In this document: one piece after another, positions 45,747-54,409 of the stretch
How positions within the stretch are numbered: position 1 is the first letter of the stretch
Layout of the letters: every line of letters begins with the position of its first letter
From: Nitrospinaceae bacterium
GTDB taxonomy: Bacteria > Nitrospinota > Nitrospinia > Nitrospinales > VA-1
Direction: 5' to 3'
Assembly: GCA_029261595.1 (NCBI GenBank)
Contig: JAJDAZ010000002.1
Location: 62,001-126,000 of the forward strand
Length of the DNA: 64,000 nucleotides
Made by a program: the position numbers and the translations under genes
Notes under the pieces: model-generated
Seen by the model: the letters and a program-made list of their open reading frames with translations, nothing else
The model's database searches: none
What the model was told of the DNA's origin: nothing

Positions 45747-46214
45747 TTAATAATTACCTTTTAGATGGCCCGCGATTTCTTCCGCCGCTTTGGTAAAAAG
45801 CTTTTTCTCCGACAACCCGCCACTCAACCAGGAATTCACCTCCCAGCCGCCGACCATTTCATCTTCGTCAAATAACGCGACTTTGACCCGCAATTTTGCC
45901 TGGGAGGAACTGGAAGCGCCGAGAGTCGCGATTCTGCCTATCGGACTGCCCTCGTCGTATTCCACTATTTTATATTTCAGGTGAAACTTTGCTTCATCAA
46001 ACGTCAACTTGAAACCTGTTTTATTGATGGAATCCTCTAAGCTGGCCTGCAAACGCGTGCCCGCATCCAGGAGGGTATAGTTCTGTTCGGTCAAGTCCTC
46101 GATGTTGAGGGTGTTGACGTTGTTTTGCCAGCTTTTTTTCACTTCAGACTGCGCGCCTGAACAGGCATAAAGGAACAAAACCAGCAGGATGGCGGATCTG
46201 GTTAAATGTTTCAT
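45747..46214 (-). CDS. DUF4410-like lipoprotein
   Basis: 155 residues with GGAG six bases before the ATG. The lipobox LFLYACSG predicts a lipidated protein. The mature part has LLDAGTRLQASLEDSI, LKYKIVEYDEGSP and KVALFDEDEMVGGWEV, a beta-rich organisation resembling DUF4410-type outer-membrane lipoproteins. Function unknown. Converges with the DUF5069 gene. The assignment is tentative. Confidence 0.65.
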   Translation of the reverse strand: MKHLTRSAILLVLFLYACSGAQSEVKKSWQNNVNTLNIEDLTEQNYTLLDAGTRLQASLEDSINKTGFKLTFDEAKFHLKYKIVEYDEGSPIGRIATLGASSSSQAKLRVKVALFDEDEMVGGWEVNSWLSGGLSEKKLFTKAAEEIAGHLKGNY

Positions 46215-46325
46215 GGCTTCTCCAAAATCTGATTTCAAATCGGATCGCACTGATCCATAGAATTCTATAGAAAAACGCCAGTGAATTCAATAGGTTATTC
46301 GAGGGATGGTGGGAGTGCCGTCGGT

Positions 46326-48083
46326 TTATTTGAACAGATGTAAAACTTTTTCTTCCAGGGTGCTGAACCAGAGTTGCAGTTCAATGGGGATCAGGCTGTT
46401 GATGTAGGTCAGGTATCCCATTGCCAGCGCGATGCCCAGGGCGATGAGCAACAATCCGCTGAACAGGTTGGTGGTGTGCAGATAAAACGTTCTGCCGCCA
46501 AAGTTCAAGGCCCACTCTTTTCCGCGCAACACTCTCCAGAACAGACCATCTTTGGATAGCTTGCCGCAAAAGGTGGCGATCATAATCAACGGCAATCCCA
46601 GCCCCAGAGCGTAGGAGAAAAGCAGGGTCATGCCTTGAAGAACTGTTTTATCGGAAGCGGCGAGGATGAGGATGCCGGATAAAATAGGGCCGACGCAGGG
46701 GGTCCAGCCCAGAGCGAAGGTCGCGCCAAACAGAAAAAATCCGAAAAAGGTGGAGCCGGGTTTGCCCTGGAAATTGGCTCCGGAAAATCCTTTGCCAAAA
46801 AGCGTCATCACCCCAAATATCGCCACCAGCACGCCGCCGATGGTGGCCAGGGAAAACATATAGTCACGCAGGAGCTGTCCCAGAAAGCTGGCTGACGCTC
46901 CCATTAAAACAAACAAAGTGGCAAGACCTATGAAAAATGCCAGTGACATCAGACTCAAACGCGCACGGTCCGCCTGGGCGGTCACCGCAAAATACGCGGG
47001 CAGGATGGGAAGCGTGCAGGGTGACAGAAAACTGAACACACCGGCGATGAAGGCCAGAAAGGTCAGCGCCAGAAACCCGGATTGCGGCAGATTGGTTTTG
47101 GCCTCGAAAGGATTGATGGCAGGTTTATTGGCGACGGATGTTTGTTGCGCCGGTGATCCTTTAGCCGCCGACGTCTCAGACGCCGTTCCCGGAGTTTTGT
47201 CGGCGAAGGATAATTTTTGCAGGGCTGCGGGTTTTTCTGAACTCACGCATCGAAACCCGACATCCTGACCGGGTTGGTCTGGGTTGGCGTATTGCCGATA
47301 GCCTGCTCGTGCAAATTTTGCCAGGGCGGATTGATACGTGGAGCCTGGGAAATGCCCGATGTCGCTTGCGGAATGTCCGCGGATCACTTTGAGGCCCGTG
47401 TTGTAATATTCACTTTTGAAAGTGTTGCCTTCATAGGGCTTGTAGTCGTCCTCGACCCATTCCCACACATTGCCGATCAAATCGTGGACTCCTTCGGCGT
47501 TAGCCCCATCAGGGGAAGTGCCCACCACCTTGAGTTTGGTTTTCTGCCCGGTGGCACGGGCCAGGTTGGCCGACTTGCTGTCGAAAGCCTCTCCCCAGGG
47601 ATATATTTTTCCGTCGGTTCCTCGGGCCGCACGCTCCCACTGTTTTTCAGAGGGCAGGTTTTTTTCCGCCCATTGGCAAAAATTTGCCGCGTCGTACCAG
47701 GTGACCCAGGCGACAGGCTGATTGTCCAGCCCTTCCGGGTAGCGGTTGTTTTTCCAGTTGGGCGGGGGCTCGGCGCCTATATCGTCCACATATATTTTAT
47801 AACGGCGGTTGGTGACCTCAAATTGGTCGATATAGAACCCCTTGAGAAAGATTTTTTTCTCCGGCGTTTCGTCGGCGTACCAGGGTTTGGGAATGCCCAT
47901 GGAAAGCGCTTCGGCGGATTCATCGGTCTGGCTGGTTCCAAATATAAAATGACCTGCGGGAATAAAAACCATCTGCCCTTCGAGGGAGTTGTCTTTCGTG
48001 CTTTCAGCCGCAGCGCTTGATATCAGGGAAAATATGAAAACGGCAGCGCAAAAAAACGCGAGTAGGATTGGATTTTTTTTCAT
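46326..48083 (-). CDS. Fusion: FGE/SUMF1 domain plus CcdA-type membrane domain
   Basis: About 585 residues. A signal peptide (AAVFIFSLISSAAAES) leads a formylglycine-generating-enzyme-like domain, residues 30-290 (MVFIPAGHFIFG, YIDQFEVTNRRYK, VAWVTWYDAANFCQWAEK, GNVWEWVEDD, DVGFRCV). After an Ala/Ser/Gln linker comes a six-to-seven-helix CcdA/DsbD-type domain with the paired cysteines FLSPCTLPILPAY and GWTPCVGPIL. CcdA-type domains carry electrons across the inner membrane to periplasmic thioredoxins. The TlpA gene lies just upstream in the same operon. The combination is unusual. Confidence 0.88.
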   Translation of the reverse strand: MKKNPILLAFFCAAVFIFSLISSAAAESTKDNSLEGQMVFIPAGHFIFGTSQTDESAEALSMGIPKPWYADETPEKKIFLKGFYIDQFEVTNRRYKIYVDDIGAEPPPNWKNNRYPEGLDNQPVAWVTWYDAANFCQWAEKNLPSEKQWERAARGTDGKIYPWGEAFDSKSANLARATGQKTKLKVVGTSPDGANAEGVHDLIGNVWEWVEDDYKPYEGNTFKSEYYNTGLKVIRGHSASDIGHFPGSTYQSALAKFARAGYRQYANPDQPGQDVGFRCVSSEKPAALQKLSFADKTPGTASETSAAKGSPAQQTSVANKPAINPFEAKTNLPQSGFLALTFLAFIAGVFSFLSPCTLPILPAYFAVTAQADRARLSLMSLAFFIGLATLFVLMGASASFLGQLLRDYMFSLATIGGVLVAIFGVMTLFGKGFSGANFQGKPGSTFFGFFLFGATFALGWTPCVGPILSGILILAASDKTVLQGMTLLFSYALGLGLPLIMIATFCGKLSKDGLFWRVLRGKEWALNFGGRTFYLHTTNLFSGLLLIALGIALAMGYLTYINSLIPIELQLWFSTLEEKVLHLFK

Positions 48084-48156
48084 AGTGTTGGAATGGATCG
48101 TATCCGGTTGGGAAAGGATGGCCATCAGGAAGGAGGCTATCCCGCAGGATATTGAA

Positions 48157-48684
48157 TCAACTTTTTGTGTTCAAGAGATTTTCAAAATATTGCAGTGTGC
48201 CGGGTTCGGTCCAGTCTTCGGCCCCATGCATGGCGCCGATGATATTTCCCTGCGGGTCGATCAGGAAGGTGGTGGGCAGGCTGACCACCCCGTACTGGTA
48301 ACTCACCTTCAACTGTTGATCCAATAAAAATGTAAATGAGAGATCATGGGCTTTGACGTAGGGTTCCACCACCGTCGCGCCGAACATGTCGTTGGAGATG
48401 GCGAGGACGTCAAACTTATCCGATTTGAATCGCTGGTACAAAGCTTCCAGAGAAGGCATTTCCACCTTGCAGGGGCCGCACCAGGTGGCCCAGAAATTGA
48501 CCAGAAGATACTTGCCCTTGTAATGATCGAGGCTGATGTTCTTGCCATTTAAGGATTGCAAACTGAAATTGGTTGCGCGCACCGCCTTATCCGTTTCCGC
48601 GGTTGCGGTGGCGCTCAGCAGAACCAAAAGAAGGCCAATGATTAACGAAGTGAAATTGAGAATTCTTTTGTTGGATTCAGGCAA
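48157..48684 (-). CDS. TlpA/ResA-like thioredoxin
   Basis: 175 residues starting at TTG eight bases after GGAGG. An N-terminal anchor or signal (LIIGLLLVLLSATATAE) precedes a thioredoxin fold with FWATWCGPCKVEMPSL and the cis-proline segment VSLPTTFLIDPQG. Such proteins reduce apocytochrome c or other periplasmic disulfides. The CcdA-containing fusion gene lies 74 bases downstream and is the probable electron donor. Confidence 0.9.
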   Translation of the reverse strand: MPESNKRILNFTSLIIGLLLVLLSATATAETDKAVRATNFSLQSLNGKNISLDHYKGKYLLVNFWATWCGPCKVEMPSLEALYQRFKSDKFDVLAISNDMFGATVVEPYVKAHDLSFTFLLDQQLKVSYQYGVVSLPTTFLIDPQGNIIGAMHGAEDWTEPGTLQYFENLLNTKS

Positions 48685-48731
48685 GAAACATCCTCCGGGT
48701 TTGGCTATGATGTGGTCAGGATTTGGAAATT

Positions 48732-48965
48732 TTATTCTACCGACTCAATACAGCGTACCATGGGAATGGCTTTTTTCAAGGCGCGTTCGATCCCCATTTT
48801 CAGGGTCATGGTCGAACTGGAACAGGAACTGCAAGAACCGATCAGGCGGAGTTTGACCACGCCATCGTCAATATCCACAAGTTCTACATTGCCGCCATCC
48901 GCCATGAGTGAAGGCCGGATGGTATCCAGCACCGTTTCCACTTCATCCTGCATTTCCGCATCCAT
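48732..48965 (-). CDS. NifU C-terminal-domain Fe-S scaffold-like protein
   Basis: 77 residues from the ATG at 48965; the open frame extends further but that part is non-homologous and overlaps the ferredoxin gene. LDTIRPSLMADGGNVELVDIDDGVVKLRL and GSCSSCSSSTMTLKMGIE contain the CXXC of the Nfu domain, which binds and transfers Fe-S clusters. It follows the 4Fe-4S ferredoxin by 26 bases, suggesting a cluster-assembly function in this operon. Confidence 0.92.
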   Translation of the reverse strand: MDAEMQDEVETVLDTIRPSLMADGGNVELVDIDDGVVKLRLIGSCSSCSSSTMTLKMGIERALKKAIPMVRCIESVE

Positions 48966-48991
48966 AATGACCTGTTCTTTGTATAAGGTTT

Positions 48992-49261
<270 letters not shown>

Positions 49262-49290
49262 CTATAGAAAATATTTCTATGAATTATTTT

Positions 49291-49761
49291 TTAGATGGAT
49301 TCTCTTGCTCGTTCTTCAAACTTGTTTGTTTCAGGGTCCCAGGCGAACAGGGCCTGCTCCTTGATTTCCCCATTATACACCGAAACCACCAGATGCGTGG
49401 CATCAGGATACCAGGGGTCGCCCCACTCTGACAGCGCCATTTTTTTATCCTCATCGGAAAAATAGGCGTCGTGCTCAGGATGGGAATGATAAAACGTCTT
49501 GATGGCCCATCCCTTGGTTCGGGTCTTTTTTTCAATGGCTACCAGATCTTTGGGATCGATGGAAAACGCCGTTTTCGCATCCCTGGGATAATTTTCAGGG
49601 TCTTTCTCGTGCAATCGATTTTGAATATTGGTACACCGAAAAACCGTATCCTCGCTCAGATTTTCGGGGTGCCCCAGAACGACCCCACAGCATTCATCGG
49701 GGTATTCTTCCATGGCCTGAAAGTGAATCATCACCAACAGGTTCTTATCAATTGAAGTCAT
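49291..49761 (-). CDS. JAMM (M67) metallopeptidase-like protein
   Basis: 156 residues. The JAMM motif is complete: E23 in YPDECCGVVLG, then H92, H94, S102 and D105 in YHSHPEHDAYFSDED. Zinc-dependent isopeptidases of this class cleave ubiquitin-like or sulfur-carrier proteins; bacterial Mec-type members release cysteine from a carrier. The sulfur-transfer context (NifU, ferredoxins) is suggestive, but no MoaD/ThiS-type carrier is adjacent. No ribosome-binding site is apparent. Confidence 0.9.
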   Translation of the reverse strand: MTSIDKNLLVMIHFQAMEEYPDECCGVVLGHPENLSEDTVFRCTNIQNRLHEKDPENYPRDAKTAFSIDPKDLVAIEKKTRTKGWAIKTFYHSHPEHDAYFSDEDKKMALSEWGDPWYPDATHLVVSVYNGEIKEQALFAWDPETNKFEERARESI

Positions 49762-49827
49762 GGAATATTGTGAAATGCCGGGTATTGATTGTCAAATAGT
49801 TTTAATCCCACGGCGAATTAAAATATT

Positions 49828-49939
49828 TTCCCCCTTACAGGGGAGGAAGTTTGGGCCTGACGCTGCGCGAGGCCCTGAAAAAACGTTGCACGGCGTGAGC
49901 AAACTCGCCCTCCGCGGAGGAGCCAGCGTCACGCTGGCT
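49828..49939. repeat. Palindrome-rich dispersed repeat between JAMM and ferredoxin genes
   Basis: From left to right: CCCC-TTACAG-GGG, GGGCCT...AGGCCC (49853-49875), CCTCCGCGGAGG (49909-49920) and the 9-bp-stem AGCCAGCGT-C-ACGCTGGCT (49921-49939). The first half (to about 49885) recurs at 59087-59141 with few differences. Confidence 0.7.
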
Positions 49940-50228
49940 AAACGTGGGTTCGTACGACGAGGTTGTCGTTTACGGTCAGCTGGCAGGCGAGACGAATTTC
50001 GGGGTCTTTGTCTTTGAGTTTTTCCGTTTCGACATCGTTTCTGGGATCGACGTTCCCTGAAACGATTTTTACCGTGCAGGAAGTGCATAAACCCCGGCCC
50101 CGGCAATTTAATATTTTGAACACGTGCGAGTAGACGCTCAACTTTTGCTGGATGGCGGCTTCCCGTAAATTGGCACCGGGCTCTACCTTGAAGGTCCGGT
50201 TCTGGTCTTCAAATTGAACTTCTAACAT
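49938..50228 (-). CDS. 2Fe-2S ferredoxin
   Basis: 96 residues. Cysteines in the plant-type order: LNCRGRGLCTSC and later LACQL, with the beta-grasp N-terminus (VQFEDQNRTFKVEPGANLREAA). It transfers electrons in the cytosol. Its ATG overlaps the stop of the Cys-rich upstream gene by 7 bases, and its stop codon falls in a long hairpin that could act as a terminator. Confidence 0.93.
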   Translation of the reverse strand: MLEVQFEDQNRTFKVEPGANLREAAIQQKLSVYSHVFKILNCRGRGLCTSCTVKIVSGNVDPRNDVETEKLKDKDPEIRLACQLTVNDNLVVRTHV

Positions 50229-50554
50229 GCTTCGATCTCGATGAAATGGTGTAATTTACCCTTGCCCAAGTAGCCGTAAAATGCGCTGCCGACTGTGGAA
50301 CAGGTAGTATTCATGTGGACAAACTCCTTTTGCCCATTTTCCGCCTTGAGCACTCCCACCTGGGAGTAGGGCGGGATGGACCCCCCGCAATTTTCGCACC
50401 GGACGGAAAAACTGTCGCACAAGCTCAGCAGACAATCTTTGCAAACGACTGGATCAAACAAAAATATTTCCTGGCCTTCGAACTCTACCAACGTGGGCAG
50501 TTGATCCACCGGGGTCCCGCATTCCTGGCAACTACGATCGATTTGATTTCCCAT
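50222..50554 (-). CDS. Cys-rich (zinc-ribbon-like) hypothetical protein
   Basis: 110 residues. Three CX2C pairs: SCQECG, VCKDCLLSLC, RCENCGGSIP. The pattern fits a zinc-ribbon or Fe-S-binding protein. Aromatic and acidic residues separate them (FEGQEIFLFDPVV). No signal peptide. Translationally coupled to the 2Fe-2S ferredoxin gene. No family name can be assigned. Confidence 0.75.
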   Translation of the reverse strand: MGNQIDRSCQECGTPVDQLPTLVEFEGQEIFLFDPVVCKDCLLSLCDSFSVRCENCGGSIPPYSQVGVLKAENGQKEFVHMNTTCSTVGSAFYGYLGKGKLHHFIEIEAC

Positions 50555-50624
50555 AAGTTGCAGGAGTAAGGTTCCGCCCCTGATGTGGTTTTATTGCGAA
50601 AGGAGTTATTCTACCCAAGGAGAA

Positions 50625-51653
50625 TCAATTGATGCAAACTTTTTTCATTTCGTAAAAATTGTCCAGGATGGCGCCGGCGCCCTTGCAGATGCTGAGCAGG
50701 GGGTCTTCAGGGGTGTATACCTTGAGGGTGGTTTTTTCTTCCACCAGTTTGTCCAGTCCCCGGATGAGGCCGCCCCCTCCGGTCAGGTAGATGCCATTGG
50801 AATGAATATCCGCTGACAGTTCCGGGGGCACTTTCTCCAAGGCTCTGAGAACAATGGAGATAATGGTGGAGATGGGTTCTTTCATGGCTTCGCGGATTTC
50901 TTCGTCATCAATAGTGAGTGACATGGGAACGCCTGTTTTCACGTTCAGCCCCTTGACCTCCGTGGTCAGTTTTTTAACCAGAGGATAGGCGCTTCCGATC
51001 TCCATTTTAACGCGTTCCCCTTCAAATACGCCGATATTCAGGTGATGGGCGATCCTCATATAACGCACGATCGCCTCGTCTATTTCGTCTCCGGCCAGGC
51101 GTACCGATTCCCCGTAAGCGATGGCCGAAAGAGAAATGATCGCAACATCCGTGGTGCCTCCACCGATGTCGATCACCATATTGCCTTCGGGCTTGTGGGC
51201 GGGAATGCCCACGCCTATGGCGGCGGCCATCGGCTCTTCCACCAGATGGACCTCGCGGACTCCGGCCATGATGGAAGCGTCGATCACCGCTTTTTTCTCC
51301 ACCTGGGTGATGCAGGTGGGAATGCCCACCACCATCCTTGGTTTGACGAAGCGGTGATTCTTCAACACCTTCTTGATGAAGTAATTGATCATGGCGTTGG
51401 TGATGTCAAAATCTGCGATCACGCCGTCCTTCATGGGCCGGATGGCTTCAATCCGGGCGTGCGTTCTGCCATACATCTGCTTGGCTTCCAGACCCACTGC
51501 CTCCACCCCCTGCCCGTTGGTGTTCACGGCTACCACAGAAGGTTCGTTCAAGACAATGCCTTTTCCTTTGACATAAACCAGGGTGTTTGCCGTTCCAAGG
51601 TCCATGGCCAGGTCGGCTGCAAACCAGCCAAATAATTTGTTTAGAAAGTTCAC
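50625..51653 (-). CDS. mreB: Rod shape-determining protein MreB
   Basis: 342 residues from a GTG. Actin-like ATPase motifs: MDLGTANTLVYVKGKGIVLNEPSVVA, VIDIGGGTTDVAIISL, and the C-terminal LTGGGGLIRGLD. It polymerises under the inner membrane and directs lateral wall synthesis. mreC and mreD are not next to it; a GAF/GGDEF-like gene lies immediately upstream (2 bases), so mreB may be a stand-alone or paralogous copy. Confidence 0.96.
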   Translation of the reverse strand: MNFLNKLFGWFAADLAMDLGTANTLVYVKGKGIVLNEPSVVAVNTNGQGVEAVGLEAKQMYGRTHARIEAIRPMKDGVIADFDITNAMINYFIKKVLKNHRFVKPRMVVGIPTCITQVEKKAVIDASIMAGVREVHLVEEPMAAAIGVGIPAHKPEGNMVIDIGGGTTDVAIISLSAIAYGESVRLAGDEIDEAIVRYMRIAHHLNIGVFEGERVKMEIGSAYPLVKKLTTEVKGLNVKTGVPMSLTIDDEEIREAMKEPISTIISIVLRALEKVPPELSADIHSNGIYLTGGGGLIRGLDKLVEEKTTLKVYTPEDPLLSICKGAGAILDNFYEMKKVCIN

Positions 51654-51655
51654 GA

Positions 51656-53074
51656 TTAAGGCGTCACTTTTAAAGGTTGAGCGGTTCTGGCCCAGGACAG
51701 GCCGATCAGGTCATGAAGGTCTTCCCCTTCCTCAGGGTAGGCCGAAAGGCCCCATGCGGTTGTCACTTGCACAGAAACTCCATTGACCGAAAGAGATTTG
51801 TCATTGAACAGATTTCTCAATCGGGATTCGATGGAATCCACCTCCTCACGGTTTCTTTTCAAAATCATGATCAGTATGGAGTTGTCAGAGTATTTAAAAA
51901 TATTTTTTGGGGAAGGCACTCTCTGGGAAATAAGAGAAACGAGCCCTCGAAAAAGGGAGTCGCCGCTTCTAACTCCATGCGTTTCGTAAAGGGACGGTAA
52001 ATTGGTCAGTTGAACGGTCAGGAAAAAGACCGGATAGGTCCCGTTAAATACTTTCCGGGAGATCGCCCGTTGATAGTTGATTAAAAACCGGTGATTATAA
52101 ATTCCGGTGATCGGGTCCCGGTTTTTTTCATTTTCCCGCTCGCTCGTCACTTCCTTGAAGGTCAAAGAAGAAGCCACACCCGAGGCGATCAGGGTTAATT
52201 TATCCAGATCGTGCTGGGACAATCCATTCATGGTCAATGATCCGCAAACCAGCACGCCTAGCAGGCGTTTGTCGTGCATGATCGGTGTCGCGGCAACCGA
52301 TTTGATGGCTTGGGTATTTTCATTTGCAGAAAACAGGGCCATCAGCGAATTTTCAAATTCGGTATAAATAATGGGTGAGCGGCTTTGAGCGCAGGTCCCG
52401 ACAATTCCTGTCCCCTGGTGCACTTCATATAGCGACGGGTCTTCAGTAAACCCTTTCTGCTGCCAGATTTTTCCCAAACCGTTTTTGTCGAACCGGATGA
52501 CGGCGACGGCATCGCACTTCAGAATGGAGGAGGGTATCTCGACCAGGCGGCGAACCAGAGTGTCCTTGTCAGGAGAATCCGCCAGAAATTTGAGGTAGGT
52601 GTTCATTTCCGGAAGGGCGGACTCTGGTTTTTCGGTGTCGTGATGGGGTTCCCTTTCATGAAACAAATGCCAGGCGATCTGTTCGGCGCACCCGCCGACA
52701 ATTTTTTGCAATTTGGGAGAAAAACCATACGCTTCTTTTGTGGCGATCAACAACACGCCTTCCGGTTCCTTATGAACGACCGGGACAATGAGAAAACTTT
52801 TCAAGTCGTCTATTGATTTAAAAATATTGAGTTCTTTGGCTTCGGGGTCAAAGTGGTCAATGACCAGCGGTTTCCGGCTGGCGATCGACTGCCCGACGGG
52901 GCCCTCCCCAAAGGGGACTTTGTCCGGTGGCTCCAGGTTGGGATTCAAGGAAAAGTATTCCCGTAATTGGTAGGTTTTTTCTTCGTTATTCGCGGAATAC
53001 AAAACCGTTGCATAAGCATCGGTGATGTTGCTTGTCAATTCGATGAGGTGTGAATAAATGTCAGAAAGGGCCAT
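51656..53074 (-). CDS. GAF-domain protein with degenerate GGDEF domain
   Basis: 472 residues. Two GAF domains, at about residues 10-145 (GEGPVGQSIASRKPLVIDHF) and 175-310 (GTGIVGTCAQSRSPIIYTEF). The C-terminal 160 residues have the GGDEF fold (DPITGIYNHRFLINYQRAISR), but the signature is replaced by KYSDNSILIMIL, so diguanylate cyclase activity is unlikely. Probably a signal-sensing output partner. The stop lies 2 bases before the mreB start. Confidence 0.88.
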   Translation of the reverse strand: MALSDIYSHLIELTSNITDAYATVLYSANNEEKTYQLREYFSLNPNLEPPDKVPFGEGPVGQSIASRKPLVIDHFDPEAKELNIFKSIDDLKSFLIVPVVHKEPEGVLLIATKEAYGFSPKLQKIVGGCAEQIAWHLFHEREPHHDTEKPESALPEMNTYLKFLADSPDKDTLVRRLVEIPSSILKCDAVAVIRFDKNGLGKIWQQKGFTEDPSLYEVHQGTGIVGTCAQSRSPIIYTEFENSLMALFSANENTQAIKSVAATPIMHDKRLLGVLVCGSLTMNGLSQHDLDKLTLIASGVASSLTFKEVTSERENEKNRDPITGIYNHRFLINYQRAISRKVFNGTYPVFFLTVQLTNLPSLYETHGVRSGDSLFRGLVSLISQRVPSPKNIFKYSDNSILIMILKRNREEVDSIESRLRNLFNDKSLSVNGVSVQVTTAWGLSAYPEEGEDLHDLIGLSWARTAQPLKVTP

Positions 53075-53250
53075 AAAGGATTAAGATATATGCTTTGATT
53101 TCCGGCTGGGCTGAGAACGGTTCATGACCGGAATGGATTGGCAAAGAAACTTGAGGGAGCTTGCCACCTGAAAAATTTTCGGGCTTAAATTCCCCTGCCG
53201 ATGGACATCAAGGACGGTTTCACGGCATGTTTAAAATATTCGGGACGCCT

Positions 53251-53700
53251 TTAAAACCTTCCCCTGCTTTTAAGCATTTCTCTGTAGGCCTGGACGGTTT
53301 TTTGATCCACCGCCTTGGCGCCGACCTTATATTCCCAATAGGAATTTTGATTGGTTTCTTTGACGCGAACCGCCTGGCAATTGATATTTTTCTGCTCCCC
53401 GTTGTTGGGAGAACGAAATGTGACGGATAAAATATCGTTGTTGATGACAGGAGCCGTGGTGGAAAATGCTAAACCGTTGGTGGATAAATCGAGAATCGTG
53501 ATTTTATGCGATTTTTGAAAAAATTCCGATTCTCTTTCGATATTCGCGGTTGCCGAAATCTTCACCCTGGCCCGTCGGCTATTTCTTCTTCCCAATGCTA
53601 CGTTTAATTTGTGATCGATGATTTTATCAAGAACTTCCCGGAATTTTAAAAGTTCCTTGGCCGGAAGGGTATCCAGAAAAGATAAAATTTGTCGTCTCAT
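53251..53700 (-). CDS. PilZ-domain c-di-GMP-binding protein
   Basis: 149 residues. The two PilZ signatures are recognisable: RRNSRRARVKI near residue 38 (the RxxxR element) and ILDLSTNGLAF near 73 (D/NxSxxG). It would bind cyclic di-GMP and act on a downstream target. A helical N-terminal part (FLDTLPAKELLKFREVLDK) may mediate contacts. Isolated on the minus strand upstream of the tRNA region. Confidence 0.85.
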   Translation of the reverse strand: MRRQILSFLDTLPAKELLKFREVLDKIIDHKLNVALGRRNSRRARVKISATANIERESEFFQKSHKITILDLSTNGLAFSTTAPVINNDILSVTFRSPNNGEQKNINCQAVRVKETNQNSYWEYKVGAKAVDQKTVQAYREMLKSRGRF

Positions 53701-53890
53701 GTTTATTTCGTCGCTCGTCGAAAAGAGCGTCCATACCTTAAAAATGAACTGGCAACGGTGCAGAATCGAGACATTGGCCTTCTTGAAAACGCATCATATA
53801 GTGATGAAAAATAAGTGTCAATCATTTATAATCGCATTGAAAATTTCACCGTGAATTTAGAGAATAAAATTGCCGGTCAAATGAATTTTC

Positions 53891-53919
53891 TTGACAGGGC
53901 AAAAACGCATTACTATACT
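53891..53919 (+). promoter_or_regulatory. Sigma-70 promoter of tRNA-Val
   Basis: TTGACA (53891-53896), a 17-base spacer, then TATACT (53914-53919). The spacing and hexamers match a housekeeping promoter. Transcription would start near 53926, about 42 bases before the tRNA. Confidence 0.85.
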
Positions 53920-53967
53920 CCCGCTTTCCGGTTGTTGGGTTTTATCCTTAAAAAATATGGATTGAAA

Positions 53968-54043
53968 GGGCGAATAGCTCAGCTGGGAGAGCACCGGCCT
54001 TACAAGCCGGGGGTCACAGGTTCGAGCCCTGTTTCGCCCACCA
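53968..54043 (+). tRNA. tRNA-Val (anticodon UAC)
   Basis: Acceptor stem GGGCGAA pairs with TTCGCCC. The D-arm, the anticodon stem CCGGC/GCCGG with loop CTTACAA, and the TTCGAGC T-loop are all present. The anticodon UAC reads GUA and, by wobble, other Val codons. CCA is encoded at 54041-54043. Confidence 0.97.
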
Positions 54044-54200
54044 GCGTGCCGCTGGACCCAGAATATACATGCGATGGGTTTCTGAGGAAACCCTTTCTTC
54101 CAGAGAGGAAATGGAGTTTCCTCCTCTCCTCCATTGGAGGAGAGGATTGAGGTGAGGAGGGAATCAAATCTTTTCTTTTTGAAAGAATGGATTCTTTCAC
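54041..54200. repeat. Palindrome-packed inter-tRNA spacer
   Basis: Five successive inverted repeats: CCAGCG-TGC-CGCTGG (54041-54055, using the CCA of tRNA-Val), GGGTTTC-TGAG-GAAACCC (54076-54093), GAGGAAA-TGGAG-TTTCCTC (54105-54123), CCTCTCCTCC-ATT-GGAGGAGAGG (54123-54145) and GAAAGAAT-GG-ATTCTTTC (54181-54198). Confidence 0.75.
54076..54099 (+). terminator. Terminator-like hairpin after tRNA-Val
   Basis: Seven-base stem GGGTTTC/GAAACCC with loop TGAG, then TTTCTT, 33 bases beyond the encoded CCA. Plausible but the T-tract is imperfect, so read-through to tRNA-Asp is possible. Confidence 0.5.
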
Positions 54201-54258
54201 GGTTTTTATGAGTGGAAGAAAACCGGTTAGATTGGATTTACACATTGAATAAGATCGC

Positions 54259-54335
<77 letters not shown>

Positions 54336-54355
54336 TTTTATTTGATCGGATATTG

Positions 54356-54386
54356 GGTTTACGGTTTTGGCCGTAAACCTTTTTTT
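54356..54386 (+). terminator. Intrinsic terminator after tRNA-Asp
   Basis: GGTTTACGG-TTTTGG-CCGTAAACC, a nine-base stem, followed by seven T residues. A textbook intrinsic terminator 20 bases after the tRNA-Asp CCA. Confidence 0.93.
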
Positions 54387-54409
54387 GTTTGCCTTCCCAA
54401 TTATGATCT

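Noticed and set aside
49938-50228. 2Fe-2S ferredoxin as a ubiquitin-like substrate of the JAMM protein
   Set aside because: It has the beta-grasp type of fold, but the C-terminus ends VVRTHV, without the diglycine needed for such a carrier.
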